Positions 15,178 through 23,202 of a stretch of DNA of 26,004 nt are shown one piece after another (position 1 is the first letter of the stretch; each line of letters opens with the position of its first letter). Origin of the DNA: Actinomycetota bacterium (GTDB lineage Bacteria > Actinomycetota > Geothermincolia > Fen-727 > Anoxymicrobiaceae); the NCBI GenBank assembly GCA_018894655.1, contig JAHIPE010000090.1:1-26004 (forward strand), written 5' to 3'. The position numbers and the translations under genes were made by a program. The notes beneath the pieces were generated by a model. The model had not been told where the DNA came from, searched no databases, and saw only the letters and a program-made list of their open reading frames with translations.

Positions 15178-15642
15178 GTGAGCAGCAGGAAGATACTCGT
15201 GGTGGACGACGACCCCACCATGGTCAAGCTTATAAACGTGAATCTCAAGTTGAATAACTACTCCGTGGTGGAAGCCACATCGGGCGAGCAAGCGCTGAAA
15301 GTGCTGGCAGTCGAACCGCTGGACCTGGTCGTCCTGGACATCATGATGCCAGGCGTTGACGGCTGGGAGGTCTTGAAGCGAATTCGCGGTAGCCCTGAGA
15401 CAGAGGAGATGCCGGTCATACTGGTGACCGCCAAGACCCAGGACAGCGATGTCATAAGGGGCTGGGAGCTGGGTGCGGACGAGTACGTCATCAAGCCGTT
15501 CAATCCCCTGCTGCTGGTGGAGGTCATAAGGATGGTGCTTGACCGCAGTTACGATGAGCGGCTGGAGCGCAGGAAGAAGCAGAAGGAAAAGCTGGAAGTG
15601 CTCCGCAGCCTATCTCAGCCGAAGCAGGACTCCGGCAGTTAG
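15178..15642 (+). CDS. Stand-alone response regulator (receiver domain only)
   Basis: A CheY-like receiver domain fills residues 4-120: acidic pair D10-D11 in VVDDDP, phospho-acceptor D54 in VVLDIMMPGVDGWE, T84 in VTAKT and K106 in VIKPFNP. There is no output domain. The last 30-35 residues form a highly charged, probably helical tail (RLERRKKQKEKLEVL). GTG 15178 is preferred because AGGAAAGGG lies about 9 bp upstream and the protein then starts right at the domain; a TTG at 15136 in the same frame would add 14 residues. No histidine kinase is nearby. It sits between rpmA and obgE, an unusual place. Its last base is the first base of the palindromic element. Confidence 0.88.
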   Translation: MSSRKILVVDDDPTMVKLINVNLKLNNYSVVEATSGEQALKVLAVEPLDLVVLDIMMPGVDGWEVLKRIRGSPETEEMPVILVTAKTQDSDVIRGWELGADEYVIKPFNPLLLVEVIRMVLDRSYDERLERRKKQKEKLEVLRSLSQPKQDSGS

Positions 15643-15803
15643 TGCCCCGCTCCATAAATACGCTGGCATTCGAGCGCCGCTGCATCCACTCCGGCTGCGT
15701 TCCGCTCCCTCGACGTACTACAGGAGTACGTCTCGGTCGCGCGCCTTGCCGGAGCGGCGCTTCGACGCTCTCGGTACGTAACCGTATTTATGGAACGGGG
15801 CAC
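15642..15803 (+). repeat. 162-bp palindromic element with terminal inverted repeats, copy B (complete)
   Basis: The ends 15642-15662 and 15783-15803 are inverted repeats matching at 20 of 21 positions, starting GTGCCCCG. The centre is a perfect 8-bp stem GACGTACT/AGTACGTC (15712-15719 and 15725-15732) with a 5-base loop. A further pair, CTCCGGC/GCCGGAG (15689-15695 and 15748-15754), and partly matching flanks make the whole unit an imperfect hairpin centred at about 15722. A second copy lies at 1-144 in the same orientation. It carries no credible gene and no obvious target duplication, and it shares one base with the preceding stop codon. It resembles a non-autonomous palindromic or MITE-like unit. 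Confidence 0.85.
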
Positions 15804-15852
15804 CAGCCACCGAGCTTACTCGTTCTCACGGTAGGACCAACCGGGTTATCCT

Positions 15853-17157
15853 ATGTTCATTGATGAGGCGACCATATTTACCGAAGGTGGCCGTGGCGGG
15901 GACGGTTGCGCCTCGTTCCATCGTGAAAAATATCGCCCTCGTGGGGGTCCCGATGGGGGAACCGGTGGGCCCGGGGGGGACGTGGTGCTGGTTGCCTCGA
16001 CCGGCAGGGCCACGCTTTCCGAGTTCAACAGGAAGCGGCACTACAAGGCGGGGCGCGGGGGACGTGCCGGCCCAAACAATAGGAAGGGCGCCGCCGGCGA
16101 CGAACTCGTTGTGCCGGTCCCCCCCGGGACGGTGGTGATGGACGAGGACGGTATGGTCATCGCCGACCTGGTGGAGCCCGGCCAGAGGTTCGTGGCGGCC
16201 GTGGGGGGGAGGGGAGGTAGCGGCAACGCCTCTCTCAAGGCGGAGGCAGGGCCGCTGCCCCGGTTCGCGGAAAAAGGGGAAGCGGGCCGGTCGGCGAAGC
16301 TGCGGCTGGAGTTAAAACTGGTGGCGGATGTCGCTATTGTGGGGTTTCCCAACGCCGGGAAATCCAGCCTGATATCCCGGGTGTCGGGGGCGCGGCCCAA
16401 GGTGGCCCAGTATCCGTTTACAACCACCGAGCCGAACCTGGGAACGGTCGAGGGGGAGGATATTGACTACGTCCTCACCGATGTGCCGGGCCTGATCGAG
16501 GGCGCCCACCTGGGCAAGGGGATGGGAGTGGGTTTCCTGCGCCATATCGAACGGGCGTCGATTATCGTTTTCCTGGTGGACATGTCACCGGTGAGCGGGA
16601 GGCGTCCGGTGGATGACCTGGTGGTACTGGAGAGTGAACTGCGAGAGTTCTCGGCCCAACTGGAGGAGCGCCGCCGGGTGGTGGCCGCCAATAAGATGGA
16701 CCTTTCGCCGGCACCGGAGGTGATGGAGGCGGTCAGGGAGGAGTGCCGTCGGCGGGGCCTCGAGGTCTTTCCCCTGAGCGTGGCGACCGGAGAGGGCCTG
16801 GGCGCGCTGATGGAGGCACTGGAGGAGATGGTGAAGGAGGTAAGGGAGTCACCCACCGCCGGGGCCGAGGTCGTCTATGCTGTGCCGGTTGAAGAGGACA
16901 TGATGAACGTCGAGCGCGAACATGGCCGCTTTGTCGTCCGCGGGCGGCGTGTTGAGCGCCTGGTGAACATGACCGATTGGGACAACGACGATGCGCTCGC
17001 CTACCTTGCCGGGAAACTGCGCGGCGCGGGCGTGGAGGACGCGGTTGCCAGGGCGGGAGCGATGCCGGGGGACGAGGTGGAGATCGCGGGGAGGGTCTTT
17101 GAGTTCATACCGGATGAAGGCGGCGGGGGCGCGGGACCTCAGGGGTTGCTTGCATAA
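15853..17157 (+). CDS. obgE: GTPase Obg (ribosome assembly / stress GTPase)
   Basis: Obg is an essential GTPase that binds the 50S subunit late in assembly and couples growth to stress signals. The glycine-rich Obg fold is at residues 1-155 (FTEGGRGGDGCASFHREKY, GGTGGPGGDVVL). The G domain has G1 GFPNAGKSS (164-172), the G2 TTTEPN region, G3 DVPGLIEGAHLGKG and G4 NKMD. A C-terminal OCT domain (YAVPVEEDMMNVEREHGRF, VNMTDWDNDDAL) completes the 434-residue Gram-positive form. ATG 15853 begins MFIDEATIF, the family start, but lacks a good Shine-Dalgarno; AGGA lies too far upstream. The palindromic element ends 49 bp before it and may have altered the upstream region. Confidence 0.96.
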   Translation: MFIDEATIFTEGGRGGDGCASFHREKYRPRGGPDGGTGGPGGDVVLVASTGRATLSEFNRKRHYKAGRGGRAGPNNRKGAAGDELVVPVPPGTVVMDEDGMVIADLVEPGQRFVAAVGGRGGSGNASLKAEAGPLPRFAEKGEAGRSAKLRLELKLVADVAIVGFPNAGKSSLISRVSGARPKVAQYPFTTTEPNLGTVEGEDIDYVLTDVPGLIEGAHLGKGMGVGFLRHIERASIIVFLVDMSPVSGRRPVDDLVVLESELREFSAQLEERRRVVAANKMDLSPAPEVMEAVREECRRRGLEVFPLSVATGEGLGALMEALEEMVKEVRESPTAGAEVVYAVPVEEDMMNVEREHGRFVVRGRRVERLVNMTDWDNDDALAYLAGKLRGAGVEDAVARAGAMPGDEVEIAGRVFEFIPDEGGGGAGPQGLLA

Positions 17158-17183
17158 ATATGTAGTATCATGTATAGTATGCA
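17146..17183 (+). promoter_or_regulatory. argC promoter with a possible ArgR operator
   Basis: A -35 TTGCAT (17150-17155) and -10 TATAGT (17173-17178) are 17 bp apart and overlap the end of obgE. TGCATA (17151-17156) and TATGCA (17178-17183) form an inverted repeat that brackets the promoter, with AT-rich sequence between, as expected if the ArgR hexamer covers it. This operator call is inferred from symmetry and from argR being in the operon; it is not a match to a defined consensus. Downstream, CCGCC-GGGA-GGCGG (17190-17203) followed by TTT is a small leader hairpin. Confidence 0.5.
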
Positions 17184-17253
17184 CTCCAGCCGCCGGGAGG
17201 CGGTTTGCCCGTGTATTGTAAGATTGTCGCCCAAGCGGAAGGGAGGAACGACC

Positions 17254-18291
17254 TTGATCCGAGCCGGGATAGTCGGGGCCTCGGGTTATACCGGGGCCGA
17301 ACTGATGAGAATCCTCAGCCTCCATCCCGAGATGGAGGTAACGGTTGCTACCGCCAACCGTTACCAGGGCGAGTGTATCGGTGCGCTGTACCCCTCGCTG
17401 GACCGGTTCTACCCGGGTGTGTTCAAGGCCTATGAACCTGAAGCCATCGATGAGGGGTGCGACGTGGTTTTCCTGGGGTTGCCGCACGGCGAGAGCATGA
17501 AGGCCCTCCCCGAACTCGCATCCATGGAGAAGAAGGTGGTGGACCTCTCCGCCGACCTCCGGTTCGACGACCCTGACGAGTATGAGAGGTGGTACGGCGA
17601 AGAACATGCCTGCCCGGGGCTGTCGGGGAAGGCGGTGTACGGGCTTACCGAGGTATACCGTGACCGGGTCGCCGCCGCCGGACTGGTGGCTAACCCCGGT
17701 TGCTATCCCACCGGGGCACTACTGGGACTCATCCCGGCGGCAGAGGCAGGGTACATCGCGGGGACAGTGGTGGTGGATGCCAAGAGCGGGATATCCGGCG
17801 CGGGCAGGAAGGCCACGCCGGCCACGCACTTCCCACAGGCGTCGGAGAACGTGGCACCGTACGCGGTCTCGGGACACCGGCATATGCCGGAGATAACCTC
17901 CGGGCTGGAGAAGGTCTCCGGAAAGCCGGTGGCGATTGTATTCGCGCCACACCTGGTCCCGATGAGCCGCGGAATCCTGTGCACCATGTACGTCCCTCTG
18001 GGCACAAGCACAGGCGCGGGAGAGATCCGCGACTCATACCAGGAGTTTTACCGGGGCGAGCGGTTCGTCCGGGTGCTCGAGGAAGGCGCTTACCCTCAGA
18101 CCAAGGCGGTCCAGGGAAGCAACAACTGCCATATCGCGGTGGAGGTGACCGGTGAAGGCCGGATGCTGGTGGTCATGAGCGCGATCGACAACCTGGTGAA
18201 GGGCGCTTCGGGCCAGGCGGTCCAGAACATGAACTTGATGTGCGGCCTTCCCGAGTGGATGGGGCTTGAGTCCCCGGGGCTATTTCCATGA
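17254..18291 (+). CDS. argC: N-acetyl-gamma-glutamyl-phosphate reductase
   Basis: ArgC reduces N-acetylglutamyl phosphate to the semialdehyde with NADPH, the third step of arginine synthesis. The NADP fold starts IRAGIVGASGYTGAELMRIL. The catalytic cysteine is C150 in NPGCYPTGALLGL. The downstream stretch KSGISGAGRKATPATHF and FAPHLVPMSRGIL are family marks. The start is TTG 17254, with AGGGAGG about 7 bp upstream, giving 345 residues, the family size; the frame is open further 5' but with no better ribosome site. It is the first gene of argCJBDFRGH. Confidence 0.96.
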   Translation: MIRAGIVGASGYTGAELMRILSLHPEMEVTVATANRYQGECIGALYPSLDRFYPGVFKAYEPEAIDEGCDVVFLGLPHGESMKALPELASMEKKVVDLSADLRFDDPDEYERWYGEEHACPGLSGKAVYGLTEVYRDRVAAAGLVANPGCYPTGALLGLIPAAEAGYIAGTVVVDAKSGISGAGRKATPATHFPQASENVAPYAVSGHRHMPEITSGLEKVSGKPVAIVFAPHLVPMSRGILCTMYVPLGTSTGAGEIRDSYQEFYRGERFVRVLEEGAYPQTKAVQGSNNCHIAVEVTGEGRMLVVMSAIDNLVKGASGQAVQNMNLMCGLPEWMGLESPGLFP

Positions 18292-18337
18292 TGCCCGCGT
18301 GTGCCCGGACAGGCGAGAAACAGGTAGGTGATGCGTG

Positions 18338-19579
18338 ATGCAGGCGATGGGGTTCGAGAGGATACTTGGTGGTGTGTGCGCGCCGGAGGGGTTCCTGGCG
18401 TCAGGTGTTTCCTGCGGCATCAAGGAGGAGGGGGGCCTCGACCTTGCACTTGTGTACTCGGAGAAGCCGGCTGCCGCGACCGGTGTTTTCACAACCAACA
18501 GCATGAAGTCGCCCGCGGTCGTCTTGAGCCGGGAGCGGCTCCTGGGGGGAGCCGCCAGGGCTGTCGTGGTGAACAGTGGGAACGCCAACTCGATGACCGG
18601 GGCACGGGGGGTGGACGACGCGGCGGCTATGGCCGCCGCGGTGGAGGATGCGCTGGAGATCCCCGCCGGCCAGGCACTGGTTGCCTCAACCGGCAGGATA
18701 GGGGAGTACCTCCCCATTAAAAGAGTCGTGAGTGGCATCCGGGCGGCGGTGGAGGATCTGAATCCCGGGGGCAATACCGACGCGACGAAAGCGATTATGA
18801 CCACCGATACGTACCCCAAGGAACTGGCCGCGAAGATGGAGATAGGGGGAAAAGTGGTCAGGGTGGGCGCGATGGCCAAGGGGTCCGGAATGATACACCC
18901 AAACCTGGCGACTATGATCTCGGTCATAACCACGGACCTTGACATCGGCGTGGATACGATGAGGGACTGGCTGGGCAAGGCGGTGGAGTGGTCGTTCAAC
19001 CGGATATCGGTAGACGGCGACATGTCCACATGCGACACCGTTTTCATGATGGCGAACGGCGCCGTATTCCCCGGGGGCTACAAGATGACCGAGGAGGAGG
19101 CCGGCCTGTTCTTCAAGACCCTCTGCTGGCTTACCGGAAACCTGGCGGTGGCACTGGTCAAGGACGGCGAAGGCGCGACCAAGCTGCTCAGGGTCGTGGT
19201 GAACGGCGCGGGTGACGATACCGAGGCGGTGCTGGTGGCCAGGGCGATCGGGAACTCCAGCCTGGTCAAGTGCGCGTTCCACGGCGGCCTCCCGGCGTGG
19301 GGGCGCATAGCCGCCGCCGTGGGGAGCGCGGGGGTGCCGGTCAGCGCGGAAAAACTCTCGGTGGCTATCGGGGAGAGCGAGGTGTTCTCCGGCGGGGAGA
19401 TGGTGGAGTTCGACCCCGGTGAACTGGGCCTCGTTGTCAACCGGGACGAGGTGGAGATCACCGTGGACCTCGGGCAGGGCAGCGGCTCTGCGTACTTCAT
19501 GACATGCGATCTCTCGCCGGAGTACGTGGAGTTCAACGCCGGCGACAAGAGTTTATGGAGGGATCCGGTTGAACGGTGA
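18338..19579 (+). CDS. argJ: Glutamate N-acetyltransferase / amino-acid N-acetyltransferase
   Basis: ArgJ transfers acetyl from N-acetylornithine to glutamate, closing the acetyl cycle; some members also use acetyl-CoA. The precursor cuts itself before a threonine, here T192 in KGSGMIHPNLATMISV, giving two chains. NSGNANSMTG and STGRIGEYLP are further family motifs. ATG 18338 is preferred over GTG 18335 because AGGTAGGTG is then about 7 bp upstream; it gives 413 residues. With argJ present and no argE or argA in the window, the cyclic pathway is indicated. It overlaps argB by 11 bp. Confidence 0.96.
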   Translation: MQAMGFERILGGVCAPEGFLASGVSCGIKEEGGLDLALVYSEKPAAATGVFTTNSMKSPAVVLSRERLLGGAARAVVVNSGNANSMTGARGVDDAAAMAAAVEDALEIPAGQALVASTGRIGEYLPIKRVVSGIRAAVEDLNPGGNTDATKAIMTTDTYPKELAAKMEIGGKVVRVGAMAKGSGMIHPNLATMISVITTDLDIGVDTMRDWLGKAVEWSFNRISVDGDMSTCDTVFMMANGAVFPGGYKMTEEEAGLFFKTLCWLTGNLAVALVKDGEGATKLLRVVVNGAGDDTEAVLVARAIGNSSLVKCAFHGGLPAWGRIAAAVGSAGVPVSAEKLSVAIGESEVFSGGEMVEFDPGELGLVVNRDEVEITVDLGQGSGSAYFMTCDLSPEYVEFNAGDKSLWRDPVER

Positions 19580-20456
19580 AAGGGAGATACCGATAAAGGC
19601 CCGGGTTCTGACCGAGGTGCTGCCGTACATCAAGACGCACCGGGGGAAGACCGTGGTGATCAAGTGTGGTGGCAACTCCATGGAGTCGGGCGACGTGCGC
19701 GAGAAGTTGGCGTCCGACGTTGTCCTGATGCGTCTCGTGGGGATAAACCCTGTCATCGTGCACGGTGGAGGCCCGCAGATAACCCGGTACATGAAGATGA
19801 TGTCCAAGGACGTCAGCTTCGTGGACGGCCACCGGGTGACGGACTCGGAAACCATGGAGATCACCAATATGGTCCTGGTGGGCAAGGTGAACAAGGAGAT
19901 AGTCTCCATCATCAACTGCCATGGAACGCTCTCCATGGGGCTCTCCGGAGCTGACGGGAACCTTATAATGGCGCGCAAGCGGCTCTCTCTCTGCGGCGCC
20001 GACCTGGGGTGGGTCGGCGACGTGGAATCGATCAACACGATGATAATAGAGGAGCTGCTGAACCACGAACTCATACCGGTGATCGCCTCGGTGGGCACCG
20101 ATGCCGAGGGGAACAGCTACAACATCAACGCGGACGCGGCGGCGGGAGAGGTGGCATCCGCCCTGCGGGCGGACAAGATAGTATATATGACCGACGTCGC
20201 CGGGATAATGTCGCCCTCGGGGGAGTTGATAAGCAGCCTGGACGTGGAGGGTTGCCGCTCGATGATCGAGGCCGGCGAGGTATCGGAGGGGATGATACCC
20301 AAGGTGGAGAGTTGCGTGAAGGCCCTGGAGAGCGGGGTGAACCGGGCCCACGTAATCGACGGCACCGTCGAGCATGCCCTTCTGCTGGAGGTCTTCACCG
20401 ACGACGGCGTTGGGACCATGATAGTGAGTGACCTGGACCGGGAAGCGGAAGGATAA
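19569..20456 (+). CDS. argB: Acetylglutamate kinase
   Basis: ArgB phosphorylates N-acetylglutamate and is usually the arginine-feedback-inhibited step of the cyclic pathway. Motifs are VVIKCGGNSM near the N-terminus (most homologues have Tyr in place of this Cys), VHGGGPQITRYM, SVGTDAEGNSYNINADAAA and YMTDVAGIM, all of the amino-acid kinase fold. At 295 residues it has the normal size. TTG 19569 lies 6 bp after GGAGGG and overlaps the end of argJ, suggesting coupled translation. The N-terminal helix (about residues 8-20) before the first strand is the type found in arginine-sensitive hexameric enzymes; sensitivity here is inferred. Confidence 0.95.
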   Translation: MNGEREIPIKARVLTEVLPYIKTHRGKTVVIKCGGNSMESGDVREKLASDVVLMRLVGINPVIVHGGGPQITRYMKMMSKDVSFVDGHRVTDSETMEITNMVLVGKVNKEIVSIINCHGTLSMGLSGADGNLIMARKRLSLCGADLGWVGDVESINTMIIEELLNHELIPVIASVGTDAEGNSYNINADAAAGEVASALRADKIVYMTDVAGIMSPSGELISSLDVEGCRSMIEAGEVSEGMIPKVESCVKALESGVNRAHVIDGTVEHALLLEVFTDDGVGTMIVSDLDREAEG

Positions 20457-20466
20457 TGAATTTTCT

Positions 20467-20527
20467 CCCCATCCTAGCCTTCCCCCCTCTGCCCCTTCCC
20501 CCCTCTGGGGGGAAGGCTAGGATGGGG
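20467..20527. repeat. Strong C-rich/G-rich hairpin between argB and argD
   Basis: Positions 20467-20487 and 20507-20527 are perfect 21-bp inverted arms containing ATCCTAGCCTTCCCC, with a 19-base pyrimidine loop. The whole 111-bp gap between argB and argD is made of this unit plus purine-rich sequence leading to the argD ribosome site. The right arm is followed by more G and no T run, so it is not a standard terminator. It looks like an intergenic palindromic repeat unit. In the transcript it could protect the upstream mRNA or reduce read-through into argD. Confidence 0.75.
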
Positions 20528-20567
20528 GGCCTGAGGGGGAGGACTTAGGAGGGGTGAAGGAGAACGG

Positions 20568-21770
20568 ATGGACGAGCGCTTTGAACTGATAGAGAGCCTG
20601 GACGCCGAGTACGGCTTGCAGACGTTCAACCGGCTCCCGGTGGCGTTCGTGCGCGGCGAGGGTACGCGCCTCTGGGATACTGCCGGCCGCGAGTACCTTG
20701 ACCTGGTGTCGGGGCTGGGGGTGACGGTCCTCGGCCATTGCCACCCGGCGGTAACAGAGGCCATACGCGAGCAGGCTGCCCGGCTGGTGCACACAACGAA
20801 CCTGTACTACGTGGAGCCCCAGGCGCGCCTGGCGCGACTGCTGGTGGAGAACTCGTTTCCCGGGCGCTGTTTCTTTGCCAACTCCGGGGCCGAGGCCAAT
20901 GAGGGAGCCCTCAAGCTGGCACGCAAGTACCATTACCTGGAGGGCAAACCCCGCGGTAAGGTGGTTTGCATCGAGGGCGCGTTCCACGGACGCACGCTGG
21001 CTACCTTGTCGGCGACCGGACAGCCGGCTAAGTGGGAGCCGTTCAAGCCGGTGATGCCGGGGTTCGAGCACGTGGCGTTGGATGACCCGGGTGCGCTCAG
21101 TGATGCCGTGGACGAGGAGACGGCGGCGGTGATGCTGGAACTGATACAGGGGGAGTCCGGGGTGCGGCCGGTAAGCTCCGAGGTCATAAGCGCGGCCCGC
21201 GAGGCGTGCGACCGGACCGGTGCCCTGCTTCTCGTGGACGAGGTGCAGACCGGGTTGGGCAGGACGGGGAAGCTGTTCGCCTACCAGCACTACGGAGTAA
21301 CCCCAGACGTGATGACACTTGCCAAGGGCATCGCCAACGGGGTGCCCGCGGCTGCCTTCATCGTCGCCAGCGAGTTCGCCGACGCGCTGTCCCCGGGCGA
21401 CCACGGCAGCACCTTCGGGGGAGGTTTCCTGGCCTGCTCCGCGGCGCTGGCGACGATGGAGACCGTCATCGGGGAGGACCTGCCCGGGAAGGCCGGCAGG
21501 CTCGGTGAGCTGCTGCTGGAGCGGCTGCGGTCGATGATGGAGGGCGTACCGCTGGTGACGGGGGTGCGGGGCAGTGGGCTCATGCTTGCGGTGCAACTGG
21601 AGCGTGATGTTTCACGGCAGGCGGTGCTGGCCTGCCTGGAGCGCGGGGTGCTGGTGAACAACGTGACCCCTGATGTCGTTCGGCTCCTGCCACCGTTGAT
21701 CATAGGGGAGGAAGAAGCTACCCGGGGCGCCCGCGTGCTGGCGGACGTCCTCAAGGGCCTGGATGATTGA
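20568..21770 (+). CDS. argD: Acetylornithine aminotransferase
   Basis: ArgD is a class III PLP aminotransferase that converts N-acetylglutamate semialdehyde to N-acetylornithine using glutamate, and often also serves in lysine synthesis. Family features are NSGAEANEGALKLAR (residues 105-119), EGAFHGRT, LLLVDEVQTGLGRTGKLFAY and the PLP lysine K253 in LAKGIANG. At 400 residues it is complete. ATG 20568 has a clear GAAGGAG site. It is the only arg gene in the run preceded by a sizeable gap, which holds the hairpin at 20467-20527. Confidence 0.95.
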   Translation: MDERFELIESLDAEYGLQTFNRLPVAFVRGEGTRLWDTAGREYLDLVSGLGVTVLGHCHPAVTEAIREQAARLVHTTNLYYVEPQARLARLLVENSFPGRCFFANSGAEANEGALKLARKYHYLEGKPRGKVVCIEGAFHGRTLATLSATGQPAKWEPFKPVMPGFEHVALDDPGALSDAVDEETAAVMLELIQGESGVRPVSSEVISAAREACDRTGALLLVDEVQTGLGRTGKLFAYQHYGVTPDVMTLAKGIANGVPAAAFIVASEFADALSPGDHGSTFGGGFLACSAALATMETVIGEDLPGKAGRLGELLLERLRSMMEGVPLVTGVRGSGLMLAVQLERDVSRQAVLACLERGVLVNNVTPDVVRLLPPLIIGEEEATRGARVLADVLKGLDD

Positions 21771-21784
21771 GACGTGGAGGTAAG

Positions 21785-22717
21785 ATGGTCAGGCATAAGC
21801 TGCGTAGTAGTGATTTCCTGAGCCTGGATATGCTCGACGGCGATGAACTGGAGGACCTCCTGGACGAGGCGCTGAGGCTGAAGGCCGAGGGGGTGAAGGG
21901 GTTCCGGCCGCTCGCCCACAGGACCATCGGCCTTCTCTTCGAGAAGCCTTCCACCCGGACCAGGGTATCCTTCGAGGTCGCGGTGATAACCCTGGGCGGG
22001 CACCCGTTGACCCTCTCCGGCGGTGAGCTGCAACTGGGGCGCGGTGAGACCATCGAGGATACCGGAAGGGTGCTCTCCCGGTACGTTGACGGGCTGGTGG
22101 TGAGGACGTTCGGCCACGACCGGCTCACAGCGCTGGCGGCGGCCTCGGGCGTCCCGGTCATCAACGCGCTGACCGACCTGTGCCACCCCTGCCAGGCCCT
22201 GGCGGACATGTTGACCATCATGGAGTACAAGGGGTCCCTTGCCGGCCTCAAGCTGGCTTACGTGGGGGACGGGAACAACGTGGCCAACTCGCTCTTGCGG
22301 GCGGGAACGTTGCTGGGGATGAACGTCACGGTGTCCACCCCCGAGAGCCACGCCCCCGAGGCCCGGATTATCGAGGAGTGCATCGAACACTGTGAGACGT
22401 ACGGCTCTTCGATGGAGCTCGGGCACGATCCCACTTATGGGGTACGGGGCGCGGATATCGTCTACACCGATGCATGGGTCAGCATGGGCGCGGGCGAGGA
22501 CCCGGAGAGCGCACGAGAGGCGTTCAAGGGGTTCCAGGTCAACGACGAGCTTCTGTCAGGGGCTTCGGATGACGTGATGGTGATGCACTGCCTCCCTGCT
22601 CACAGGGGGGAGGAGATAACCGACGAGGTCATCGATGGGAGCCGTTCCGCGGTCTGGGACCAGGCGGAGAACCGCCTTCACGCCCAGGTCGCTCTCCTGG
22701 GGATGATATTCAGTTAG
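21785..22717 (+). CDS. argF: Ornithine carbamoyltransferase
   Basis: ArgF joins carbamoyl phosphate and ornithine to give citrulline. The carbamoyl phosphate loop is EKPSTRTRVSFEVA, followed by TDLCHPCQALADML (HPCQ), YVGDGNNVANSLL, the ornithine loop SMGAGED and MHCLPAHRGEE with the catalytic-type HCLP. ATG 21785 follows GGAGG by 4-5 bp and gives 310 residues. An earlier TTG at 21767 overlaps the argD stop but lacks a ribosome site. Ornithine rather than aspartate specificity follows from the HCLP and SMG motifs and from the operon. Confidence 0.95.
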   Translation: MVRHKLRSSDFLSLDMLDGDELEDLLDEALRLKAEGVKGFRPLAHRTIGLLFEKPSTRTRVSFEVAVITLGGHPLTLSGGELQLGRGETIEDTGRVLSRYVDGLVVRTFGHDRLTALAAASGVPVINALTDLCHPCQALADMLTIMEYKGSLAGLKLAYVGDGNNVANSLLRAGTLLGMNVTVSTPESHAPEARIIEECIEHCETYGSSMELGHDPTYGVRGADIVYTDAWVSMGAGEDPESAREAFKGFQVNDELLSGASDDVMVMHCLPAHRGEEITDEVIDGSRSAVWDQAENRLHAQVALLGMIFS

Positions 22718-22735
22718 GTGGAGGATGGTGGTGCC

Positions 22736-23191
22736 GTGAAACGCCAGAGGCAGGCGGCTATCTTGAAAAGCGTGAGAGGGGGCGGTATCGCCAGCCAGAG
22801 CCAGTTGGTGCGCACCCTGGCGGAGCAAGGGTTCGATGTCAACCAGACCACGGTATCCAGGGACTTGAAGGAGCTCGGGCTGGTACGGTTGCGTGGCCCC
22901 GGCGGTACCACCAGCTACGGTTCAGCCGGCGCCGCCGAGAGTGGCGACGACGGCGACGGGCTAAGGAGAATGGCCCCCCAGTTCCTGCTGGCGGCGGAGC
23001 CGACCGGCAACATGGTCGTCGTCAGGACGTCGCCGGGAAACGCGCAGGGGTTGGCGGCGGCGCTGGACGCGGCGCATCTCCCCGGGGTGGCCGGGACGGT
23101 GGCGGGGGATGATACCATACTGGTGGTTTGCTCCCGGGGGAGTGACTCGGACGGGATATGCGCGAAGATGATGGAGTACGCCTTGGAGTAG
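22736..23191 (+). CDS. argR: Arginine repressor ArgR
   Basis: ArgR is an arginine-binding hexameric regulator of the arg genes. The winged-helix N-domain has SQSQLVRTLAEQGFDVNQ followed by TTVSRDLKELGLVRL, with the DNA-contacting Ser-Arg pair. The C-terminal domain has GTVAGDDTILVVC, where the two aspartates bind arginine. GTG 22736 gives the usual VKRQRQAAIL beginning (151 residues); GTG 22718, directly after the argF stop, would add six residues. Its place between argF and argG is typical of actinobacteria and implies autoregulation from the argC promoter. Confidence 0.95.
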   Translation: MKRQRQAAILKSVRGGGIASQSQLVRTLAEQGFDVNQTTVSRDLKELGLVRLRGPGGTTSYGSAGAAESGDDGDGLRRMAPQFLLAAEPTGNMVVVRTSPGNAQGLAAALDAAHLPGVAGTVAGDDTILVVCSRGSDSDGICAKMMEYALE

Positions 23192-23202
23192 GGGTGAGAC
23201 GA

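Noticed and set aside
15539..15781. Open frame across the response regulator end and the palindromic element
   Set aside because: It is out of frame with the receiver gene, and its C-terminal half is only the translated repeat.
20517..21596. Long minus-strand open frame opposite argD
   Set aside because: It lies opposite a complete, motif-rich ArgD, its composition is rich in His, Arg and Gln as in shadow frames, and it has no ribosome site.
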